A stretch of DNA of 7,167 nucleotides from an uncultured Pirellulaceae bacterium (GTDB lineage Bacteria; Planctomycetota; Planctomycetia; Pirellulales; Pirellulaceae), in the NCBI GenBank assembly GCA_934278005.1, contig CAKQWG010000160.1, positions 1 to 7,167 of the forward strand, read 5' to 3'. Below are positions 1 through 4,533 of the stretch, piece by piece. The position numbers and the translations under genes are program-made. The notes beneath the pieces were generated by a model. The model was given only the letters and a program-made list of their open reading frames with translations. It was not told where the DNA came from and did no database searches. Position 1 is the stretch's first letter. Every line of letters begins with the position of its first letter.

Positions 1-2
1 AA

Positions 3-212
3 ATCGAGAACCTAACACTTTCCCCGGACGAATCCGCCATATTCGGCTTCGGTGGGCAACGAACGCTCGGTGCTTGGGATTCCCAATCCGGGCACTGGCT
101 GTTTTCGTGGAATCTAGCTTGCGGTGCCTGCCGCTGGCTCAATTTCAGCGACGAAAAGACTCTACATATTGACGGAAGCGACGCCTGCTATCAACTGGAT
201 GGCCGGGAGTGA
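3..212 (+). CDS. C-terminal fragment of a WD40-repeat-like protein (5' end outside window)
   Basis: The frame starting at base 3 is open from the window edge to a TGA at 210-212 and gives 69 residues. The fragment opens with a stretch that reads like a WD40 blade: a 'LSPDE' turn at residues 5-9, then a hydrophobic/glycine strand, then 'LGAWDSQSGHWL', which resembles the usual W-D dipeptide followed by 'x-x-T/S-G'. A second, weaker half-blade follows (residues about 47-69) and ends the protein. WD40 proteins form beta-propellers that act as interaction scaffolds; in planctomycetes they are often long multi-repeat proteins, sometimes fused to kinases or cytochrome domains. Only one blade is visible, so the full architecture and localisation cannot be told. 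The fragment has five Trp and four Cys in 69 residues, which is high. The family call is moderately secure; the coding call is stronger, because the frame stays open and reads as a plausible protein. Confidence 0.6.
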   Translation: MENLTLSPDESAIFGFGGQRTLGAWDSQSGHWLFSWNLACGACRWLNFSDEKTLHIDGSDACYQLDGRE

Positions 213-580
213 CCAGCTTCTTTCGGAATCCCTCCTTCGCCCCGAACAGGCAAGCAGGCAGCTACCTGTGCATCTGCGACCTGCTGCGGCGCGGCGCTGA
301 ACTGCTCGCTGCACATTGATTGCGTAGGCACCTGGCACCGCTTGGCGGCTAAATGAAGCATCGGACCGGCGGAGCGGTCAGCGACACCCTGGCAGTAACC
401 ACTGTACGAACTGCTGTAGCCTGGGGTCACATGCATTCGATGAAAAAAATCGACTTTTGTACTTTTTGTAAGAGAGTCACATGGGGTGTCGGGCTAGTTC
501 GGGTGGCTTTTTGTTAGTAGACTTTGTCGTAGCGATCACCTTAGCCAGCGGTCGTGACAAGCTCGAGTTTGTGAGGGTGA
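213..580. other. Intergenic stretch with no supported gene
   Basis: No convincing gene is visible between the WD40-like stop codon and the tRNA-Ser region. The only sizeable open frame is an 81-codon one on the minus strand (191-436). It runs into the 3' end of the WD40-like gene, has no Shine-Dalgarno sequence and has low-complexity Ser/Ala/Gln composition, so I do not call it. A 5-bp hairpin (TCGAT/ATCGA around a loop of G and A residues, about 434-450) is followed by T-rich sequence. It could be a weak terminator for the upstream gene, but the stem is too short to rely on. Confidence 0.5.
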
Positions 581-609
581 TTGGTCTCCGCCAAACCCGC
601 AGGTATTAA
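581..609 (+). promoter_or_regulatory. Possible sigma70-like promoter for tRNA-Ser
   Basis: TTGGTC (581-586) and TATTAA (604-609) are spaced by exactly 17 bases. The match is 3 of 6 at -35 and 4 of 6 at -10. Transcription would start near 616, giving a leader of about 70 bases before the tRNA for RNase P to remove. Spacing and position are sensible but the boxes are weak, and planctomycete promoter consensus sequences are poorly defined, so this is only a candidate. Confidence 0.22.
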
Positions 610-686
610 AAAGTTGTCTAAGAGTGTTGTACGCTCGACAGGCCGGGGGGGCGGCAGTTTCAGAAAACCCTTGTTTTTATTGGTTC

Positions 687-771
687 GGATGGGTGGCAGA
701 GTGGTCGATTGCGGCGGTCTTGAAAACCGCTGTACCGCAAGGTACCGGGGGTTCGAATCCCTCCCCATCCG
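687..771 (+). tRNA. tRNA-Ser (anticodon UGA)
   Basis: The gene folds into a complete class II cloverleaf. The acceptor stem is GGATGGG (687-693) paired with CCCATCC (764-770), with discriminator G at 771, as expected for serine. The anticodon stem GCGGT/ACCGC (714-718/726-730) encloses loop CTTGAAA with anticodon TGA at 721-723 and the normal T at position 33. The long variable arm (about 731-746) contains the GTACC/GGTAC stem typical of tRNA-Ser. The T arm is GGGGG-TTCGAAT-CCCTC. The 3' CCA is not encoded (the next bases are CTA), so it must be added by the CCA-adding enzyme. It reads UCA and, by wobble, other UCN codons. The gene lies 62 bases upstream of the ceramidase-like start with no terminator visible, so the two may share a transcript. 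Confidence 0.97.
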
Positions 772-833
772 CTAATGACCTGATGGCGCGTGTTCAGCGA
801 GAGTCTTCCCGCCAGCTCTATGGAATCCAGCTT

Positions 834-2222
834 ATGCTCAGCACAGCCCCCAGACGCTACGCGCTCTCGTTGCTGGCCCTTGTCTGCACACTGACCTGGG
901 CGCCGTTGGTCCAGGCTCAGGTCCGGATCGGCACATTTACAGCCGACATTACCATTCCCATCGGCCATCGCTGCATGGGGATTCTGCCCACCAAAGCGCA
1001 GCGGATCGACGACCCGCTGCAAGCCGTGGGCGTAGTCTTGCTGGGCGAACAGCAACCAGTCGTCGTGCTGGCTTTGGACTGGTGCGAGGTCCGCAATGGG
1101 GCTTATGACCTATGGCGCGATGAGCTGGCCAAAGCTGCCGGAACGACTCGCCAGCGCGTACTGGTCTGCTCGCTGCACCAGCACGATGCCCCCGTAACGG
1201 ACAATCGCGCACAAGAGCTGCTGGACGAAGTTGGGCTGCCAAAAGAGTTGTTCGATGTCGAATTCCAAGCGGCTTGCATCGCCGATACCGCACAGGCCCT
1301 GCGCCGCGCGATCGAACAAGCTCAACCAGTCACGCACATCGGCCTGGGACAAGCTCAAGTCGAGAAAGTGGCCAGCAATCGGCGCGTCGAGCATGCCGAC
1401 GGCACCGTGCATTTTGACCGCTATAGCCGATCGGAGCCCGACTCCTATCAAGCCACCAGCCCGCCGGGGGAGATCGATCCGTGGCTCAAGTCGATCAGCT
1501 TCTGGAATGGCGAACAAGAGCTCGCCGTCATTTCGTGCTACGCGACTCATCCTATGAGCGCGTATGGCCAAGGAGCGGTCAGCGCCGACTTCATCGGCCA
1601 GGCTCGGCGACGACGGCAAGTAGAGACCCCCAACACCTTGCAACTGTATCTGACCGGTTGTAGCGGAGACATTACCGCAGGCAAATATAACGATGGGTCT
1701 CTGGCGGCGCGAGGTCAGTTGGCCGACCGGATGTATCAGGCCATGGCCAGCGCAGCGGAGCGGACGCAGCGCCACGAGCTGGATCAATGGACGTTTCGCA
1801 ACGCCGAGCTGGTGCTCCCGTTTCACGAAGGCGCGGAATTCACCCGCGAGGCCATGCTGGGTGTGCTGCACGATGATCAGCAAACGACTGAGCAGCGCAT
1901 TCTGGCGGCCATGGGACTCAGCTCGCTCGAACGCGTTGCTCGGGGTGAGCCGATCGATCTGCCGTGCATAGACCTGGGAGTCGCGCAGTTGTTGGTCCTG
2001 CCCGGCGAGACTTTCGTAGGCTACCAACTGCTGGCGCAGCAGCTTAAGCCCCAAGGGTTCGTGATGACCAGCGGTTATGGCGAATGCTGGACAGGCTACA
2101 TTCCTACTCAGCGCGCCATGGATGACGGCTTTAACCATGGCTGGCGCTGGGTGGGACCGGGGTGCGAGCCGATTATCGAGCGTGCCCTGACCGCGGTGTT
2201 GAAGCCTCAAGCGGGTCAGTGA
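834..2222 (+). CDS. Secreted neutral/alkaline ceramidase-family (PF04734-like) putative hydrolase
   Basis: The product is 462 residues. It starts with a clear Sec signal peptide (Arg7-Arg8, a Leu/Ala-rich core at about 10-25, probable cleavage after Ala28 at 'VQA|Q'), so it acts in the periplasm or outside the cell. The mature part carries the hallmarks of the neutral ceramidase zinc domain. These are 'HQHDAP' (His115, His117; the family has HTHSGP), 'YATHP' (His239), 'PGETF' (Glu392) and 'SGYGECWTGYIPT' (Tyr415/Tyr422). Together they match the His/His/Glu/Tyr zinc site of the family. The segment equivalent to the nucleophile motif 'G-N/D-x-S-P' reads 'GDITAG', placing Thr281 where Ser is expected. 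The protein is much shorter than true ceramidases (about 640 residues or more) and seems to lack their C-terminal Ig-like domain. The substrate is therefore uncertain. I chose ATG 834 because it gives a compact signal peptide and has GGA about 10 bases upstream. ATG 783 is an in-frame alternative. The frame stays open back to 624, but that part covers the tRNA and cannot be coding. Confidence 0.85.
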   Translation: MLSTAPRRYALSLLALVCTLTWAPLVQAQVRIGTFTADITIPIGHRCMGILPTKAQRIDDPLQAVGVVLLGEQQPVVVLALDWCEVRNGAYDLWRDELAKAAGTTRQRVLVCSLHQHDAPVTDNRAQELLDEVGLPKELFDVEFQAACIADTAQALRRAIEQAQPVTHIGLGQAQVEKVASNRRVEHADGTVHFDRYSRSEPDSYQATSPPGEIDPWLKSISFWNGEQELAVISCYATHPMSAYGQGAVSADFIGQARRRRQVETPNTLQLYLTGCSGDITAGKYNDGSLAARGQLADRMYQAMASAAERTQRHELDQWTFRNAELVLPFHEGAEFTREAMLGVLHDDQQTTEQRILAAMGLSSLERVARGEPIDLPCIDLGVAQLLVLPGETFVGYQLLAQQLKPQGFVMTSGYGECWTGYIPTQRAMDDGFNHGWRWVGPGCEPIIERALTAVLKPQAGQ

Positions 2223-2251
2223 AGCAGGACAGTGGGGTACGCATCCTGCTT
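2222..2251 (+). terminator. Hairpin at the stop codon of the ceramidase-like gene
   Basis: AAGCAGGA (2222-2229) pairs perfectly with TCCTGCTT (2244-2251) around a 14-base loop, beginning at the last base of the stop codon. No T-run follows, so it is not a classical intrinsic terminator. It may still stabilise or end the mRNA. It also overlaps the first copy of the local duplication at 2230-2252. Confidence 0.35.
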
Positions 2252-2252
2252 G
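2230..2252 (+). repeat. First (intact) copy of an imperfect 23-bp tandem duplication
   Basis: This copy reads CAGTGGGGTACGC then ATCCTGCTTG. A second copy begins 25 bases downstream (2255-2267, CAGTGGGGTATGC, one mismatch). It stops there and resumes at 2522-2531 (ATCCTGCTTG), after the MITE-like element. The intact copy therefore serves as a paralogous empty site for that insertion. Confidence 0.7.
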
Positions 2253-2346
2253 CCCAGTGGGGTATGCTGGACTGCTCAAAAGTTAAGGTTTGTACTGTAA
2301 AATGACAATCTTTCTCAGGTTGTTTTTGTTACCTATCAGCTGCGTT

Positions 2347-2365
2347 CCCAGCCTTGCAGGCTGGG
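2347..2365. repeat. REP-like perfect hairpin inside the MITE-like element
   Basis: CCCAGCC (2347-2353) and GGCTGGG (2359-2365) form a perfect 7-bp GC-rich stem around TTGCA. No T-run follows, so a terminator role is unlikely. A smaller perfect hairpin, GGCC-TTT-GGCC, lies 16 bases on (2381-2391). Confidence 0.6.
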
Positions 2366-2425
2366 CTAGATAATCTGCTAGGCCTTTGGCCCGAAGTCCA
2401 GTCTAACCGCTAACTCAACAGGCGT

Positions 2426-2453
2426 CAGCAATAAACTTGGCGCCCAGTTGCTG
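2426..2453. repeat. Composite imperfect palindrome inside the MITE-like element
   Basis: CAGC (2426-2429) pairs with GCTG (2450-2453), AACT (2434-2437) with AGTT (2446-2449), and the centre is GGCGCC. The arms are interrupted by a four-base bulge on the left and by one T/C mismatch. It is the third foldback in the element interior and supports its nature as a structured, non-coding repeat. Confidence 0.45.
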
Positions 2454-2553
2454 CAGGGAACTAAGCTTGCGCAACGGTGATTCCCCCACAATACCAACCT
2501 TTTAGCAGTCCAACGCTATGCATCCTGCTTGACATCGAAACAGGAAAGTTTTT

Positions 2554-2673
2554 CGCAAGCTAGAAGCTTACGCCACGGTTCGCAAGCTAGAAGCTTACGC
2601 CACGGCTCGCAAGCTAGAAGCTTGCGCCACGGCTCGCAAGCTGGAAGCATACGGCACTAGAAGCTTACGCCAC
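2554..2673. repeat. 27-bp tandem repeat array, 4 full or degenerate units plus one partial
   Basis: Units start at 2554, 2581, 2608 and 2635. The first three are 27 bases and differ at only one or two positions. The fourth is diverged and cut to 22 bases, and a fifth, lacking its first six bases, spans 2657-2673. Each unit begins CGCAAGCT-AGA-AGCTT and continues with an ACGCCACGG-type tail. Unit 3 contains the perfect foldback GCAAGCT-AGA-AGCTTGC; the others carry a G to A change that breaks one pair. The array ends one base before the stop codon of the minus-strand KaiC-like gene, so it lies in the 3' UTR of that gene. A lone half-unit (AAGCTTGCGCAACGG, 14 of 15 matching unit 3) occurs at 2463-2477 inside the MITE-like element. 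There are no unique spacers, so this is not a CRISPR. Confidence 0.9.
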
Positions 2674-2674
2674 T

Positions 2675-3553
2675 TCAATCTGTGCTGAGCTGAATGCCGT
2701 GGTCGTTGATGTCAAAGGGGATGATGTCTTGCCGCGCGTAGCTGCCGCGATGCTTGGCGATAAACATGGCTCGACCAACGCTTTGTCCGAGTGGCACTCG
2801 GCCGAGCAAAATGACGGTATTGGCACCCGCGGCAAAGTCGCCGTCGGCCAGGGGCTGAGTCATCAACGGCTCGAGCATCATTTGTTTAGTCGTGAGCAGA
2901 ACGAGCGTGGCGGTCTGGGTGTGATCGTAGGCATACTCCTGCACCTGAGGCTCGTTTTCGCGATATTTTTCTCGCAGTACCTCGCGCGCCAACCAATCGT
3001 GCTCTTGGCGTAGCATGCGATGGTAAATCAGTTCGGTCATGTCCAGTTGCAGTGAATCGCCGACCGTCTGCTGGGGTTCGATACCGTCGATAACGAACCG
3101 CTGCGTGCCATGCAGCAAATGTGCGTAGACAAAGCGGAAGAGTTGTGGCATGCGGCGATTCATTTCGGACTGCCAGGCGTCCCACTGCTCTGTATCCATT
3201 TGACTGCGCAGAACGCGTTTACCTCCGTAGCCTAAAAATGGCATGATGTCGGCGGGCCGACCTCCGTCGAAGGGTGACCGCGTTTCATCCTTCCGTACAT
3301 CGACGCTGGTCAGCGTCCGCCCGAAGATGCGCTGTGCGTAACCTTCATGATGCTGGGAATCACCGCGACTGGACAGATCGATGATGGCTCCACTGGGCTT
3401 ATGAGCTGCCACATCAGCTTGTAAAAAGTGCAAGCCGAACTGCGTCTTGCCAACGCCCGTTGCCCCGGCCACGATGGTCAACGTGCCTGGTAGCAGCCCG
3501 CCGCCGAGGGCTTCGTCGAGTTCGGATAGTCCAGTCGTAAAACGTAGCGTCAT
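2675..3553 (-). CDS. Single-domain KaiC/RecA-superfamily ATPase
   Basis: The product is 292 residues and cytoplasmic, with no signal peptide or membrane segment. It opens with the classic KaiC-family start 'TTGLSELDEALGGGL' (6-20). Walker A is GATGVGKT (30-37, Lys36, Thr37). A Walker B-like strand is RFVIDGIE (152-159, Asp156). Near the C-terminus, KHRGS (267-271) matches the K-x-R-G-S element of the KaiC fold, and the end 'DINDHGIQLSTD' fits the terminal strands. The usual paired catalytic acids after the second strand are not seen: 'AIIDLSSRGD' (56-65) stands there. Hydrolysis may therefore be weak, or the protein may act as an ATP-dependent switch. There is only one ATPase domain, so it is not a clock KaiC with its tandem domains. 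The start at 3553 is chosen because homology begins at about residue 6. The frame continues upstream to 3775, but that part is unlike the family and would overlap the divergent ABC gene. No strong Shine-Dalgarno is visible. Its role is unknown. Confidence 0.82.
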   Translation of the reverse strand: MTLRFTTGLSELDEALGGGLLPGTLTIVAGATGVGKTQFGLHFLQADVAAHKPSGAIIDLSSRGDSQHHEGYAQRIFGRTLTSVDVRKDETRSPFDGGRPADIMPFLGYGGKRVLRSQMDTEQWDAWQSEMNRRMPQLFRFVYAHLLHGTQRFVIDGIEPQQTVGDSLQLDMTELIYHRMLRQEHDWLAREVLREKYRENEPQVQEYAYDHTQTATLVLLTTKQMMLEPLMTQPLADGDFAAGANTVILLGRVPLGQSVGRAMFIAKHRGSYARQDIIPFDINDHGIQLSTD

Positions 3554-3670
3554 CGTCGCCGCATGGGTTGGAGAACATGTTCGGGTACGGGACGGAGCAA
3601 GCTGGTGAAGAACTGTGCAAATTACGTCCCTGCAGTCCGCCAGCGCTCCACCAGAGAACTGGCTACCGGT

Positions 3671-3676
3671 TACAAT
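3671..3676 (+). promoter_or_regulatory. Possible -10 box for the ABC/permease operon
   Basis: TACAAT matches the sigma70 -10 consensus at five of six positions and lies 83 bases before the TTG start of the ABC gene. I see no convincing -35 box 17 bases upstream and no extended TG, so this is only a candidate. Confidence 0.2.
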
Positions 3677-3683
3677 GAGTAGC

Positions 3684-3712
3684 AACTTAGCACACTTGTC
3701 CATAGTTGTCAG
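3684..3712 (-). promoter_or_regulatory. Possible promoter for the KaiC-like gene
   Basis: Read on the minus strand, CTGACA (3712-3707) is followed after exactly 17 bases by TAAGTT (3689-3684), preceded by an extended -10 TGC. The match is 5 of 6 at -35 and 3 of 6 at -10. Transcription would start near 3677, giving a 5' UTR of about 120 bases before the ATG at 3553. It lies in the intergenic region shared with the divergent ABC operon. Confidence 0.3.
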
Positions 3713-3759
3713 CGCGTTGCCGCAGCGGTAACGCTTGACGACTTTTTTCAACGAGCAGT

Positions 3760-4533
3760 TTGTTGATTGTCGCATCGAACTTAGTTAAGAACTTTCGCTG
3801 GTCGGGTCAGACCACTCACGCGTTGCGCGGCATATCTTTTGCCGTTCCTGCGGGGGAAGTTTTTGGTTTGCTCGGCCCCAATGGTGCCGGCAAGACGACC
3901 ACTCTGCGGATCATCATGGGGCTGCTCCGCCCAGATGCGGGCTATGCCGAAATAGGTGGAACTCGAACCAGCCCCAATGCGGCTCTGGTTCGCGGCAGCA
4001 TCGGCATGGTATCAACGAACGACGGGGTCTATCCCTGGTTGACCGCGCGCGAGATGTTGATGTACTTCGCGGACCTGTACAGCGTCCCCTTAGATGTGGC
4101 CCGCGAGCGACTGAATGGTTTATCCGAACACTTGCAAATCGCAAACTTTTTAGACCAACGCTGCTGCACGCTCAGTACAGGTCAAAAGCAACGGGTGATT
4201 TTGGCCCGAGGTCTGATGCACGACCCACCAGTTATGCTGCTAGACGAACCCACGCGGGGCTTGGACGTGGTCGGCAGCCAGACGGTGTTCGAATTCATTT
4301 CTCATTTAAAGCAACTGGGCAAAGCCGTCCTGCTATCGACTCATCGACTGGATGAGGCCGAAAGGGTCTGCGATCGCTTCGGACTATTGCACCAGGGGGA
4401 ATTGATGTACGCCGGATCGCTGGAAGAAATTCGTCAGTCAACGGGCCAAAAGCATCTGACCGAAATGTTCTTGAGCATCATGCGGGGCAATCAACAGTCG
4501 GCGTCGCAGGAGGGCTCATGTCCGACCGCATAA
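3760..4533 (+). CDS. ABC transporter ATP-binding protein, NatA type
   Basis: The product is 257 residues, a single cytoplasmic nucleotide-binding domain that would power the permease encoded next. All core motifs are present: Walker A GPNGAGKTT (39-47), signature LSTGQKQRV (138-146), Walker B VMLLDEP (158-164, catalytic Glu163), D-loop GLD (167-169) and the switch His195 in STH. The Q-loop region reads 'IGMVSTNDGVYPWLTARE' without the usual Gln, a pattern I associate with NatA-like ATPases of the ABC-2 class. The start is TTG. An in-frame stop at 3736-3738 leaves only TTG 3760 or the adjacent TTG 3763. The latter gives 'MIVASNLVKNF' and sits at good spacing from the weak GAG at 3753-3755. The last 16 bases overlap the permease gene, which indicates an operon and probable translational coupling. 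NatAB of Bacillus exports Na+, but the substrate here cannot be inferred. Confidence 0.93.
   Translation: MLIVASNLVKNFRWSGQTTHALRGISFAVPAGEVFGLLGPNGAGKTTTLRIIMGLLRPDAGYAEIGGTRTSPNAALVRGSIGMVSTNDGVYPWLTAREMLMYFADLYSVPLDVARERLNGLSEHLQIANFLDQRCCTLSTGQKQRVILARGLMHDPPVMLLDEPTRGLDVVGSQTVFEFISHLKQLGKAVLLSTHRLDEAERVCDRFGLLHQGELMYAGSLEEIRQSTGQKHLTEMFLSIMRGNQQSASQEGSCPTA
4509..4513 (+). promoter_or_regulatory. Strong Shine-Dalgarno that fixes the permease start
   Basis: GGAGG lies four bases before the ATG at 4518 and within the coding sequence of the upstream ATPase. It supports the 16-base overlap start and coupled translation. Confidence 0.8.

Larger units (their letters stand above)
2268..2516. 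mobile_element. MITE-like non-autonomous element with imperfect terminal inverted repeats
   Basis: The left end (TGGACTGCT, C, AAAAG, a 5-base insertion, then GTTTGTACTGT; 2268-2298) matches the reverse complement of the right end (TGGACTGCT, AAAAG, GTTGGTATTGT; 2488-2512) at 23 of 25 positions, allowing two gaps. TATGC stands directly left of the element (2263-2267) and again at 2517-2521. Joining the flanks rebuilds CAGTGGGGTATGC-ATCCTGCTTG, which matches the neighbouring intact copy at 2230-2252 with one mismatch. The exact ends are ambiguous by a few bases because of microhomology, so the target duplication could be TAT or TATGC. There is no open frame of note inside, and the interior is rich in inverted repeats. 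A transposase would have to act in trans; I cannot assign an IS family. Confidence 0.6.

Noticed and set aside
191..436. Minus-strand 81-codon frame
   Set aside because: It overlaps the 3' end of the WD40-like gene, has no Shine-Dalgarno and has no family resemblance. It could be real but cannot be supported.
541..768. Minus-strand open frame (75 codons) whose start reads 'MGRDSNPR'
   Set aside because: It is the antisense of the tRNA-Ser gene. The 'GRDSNPR'-type start is the well-known false protein produced by translating the complement of a tRNA T arm.
660..1055. Minus-strand open frame of 131 codons containing 'GGIRTPG'
   Set aside because: It crosses the tRNA and the signal-peptide region of the ceramidase-like gene; it is another antisense tRNA artefact.
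1110..2279. Long minus-strand open frame of 389 codons
   Set aside because: It lies wholly antisense to the ceramidase-like gene apart from its first codons. It has no recognisable domain, and the plus strand carries clear zinc-site motifs and a signal peptide.
2347..2365. Intrinsic terminator for the ceramidase-like gene
   Set aside because: The hairpin is strong but lacks a T-run, lies over 120 bases past the stop and is inside the MITE-like element.
2554..2673. CRISPR array
   Set aside because: Units are directly abutting with no unique spacers, and no cas genes are nearby; it is a simple tandem repeat.
3735..3763. Promoter from TTGACG at 3735-3740
   Set aside because: A good -35 match, but no -10 box lies at 16-18 bases, and a start site there would fall inside the ABC coding region.
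3554..3775. N-terminal extension of the KaiC-like gene up to 3775
   Set aside because: The extra 74 residues do not resemble the family and would overlap the divergent ABC start, whereas family-like sequence begins almost at once after the ATG at 3553.
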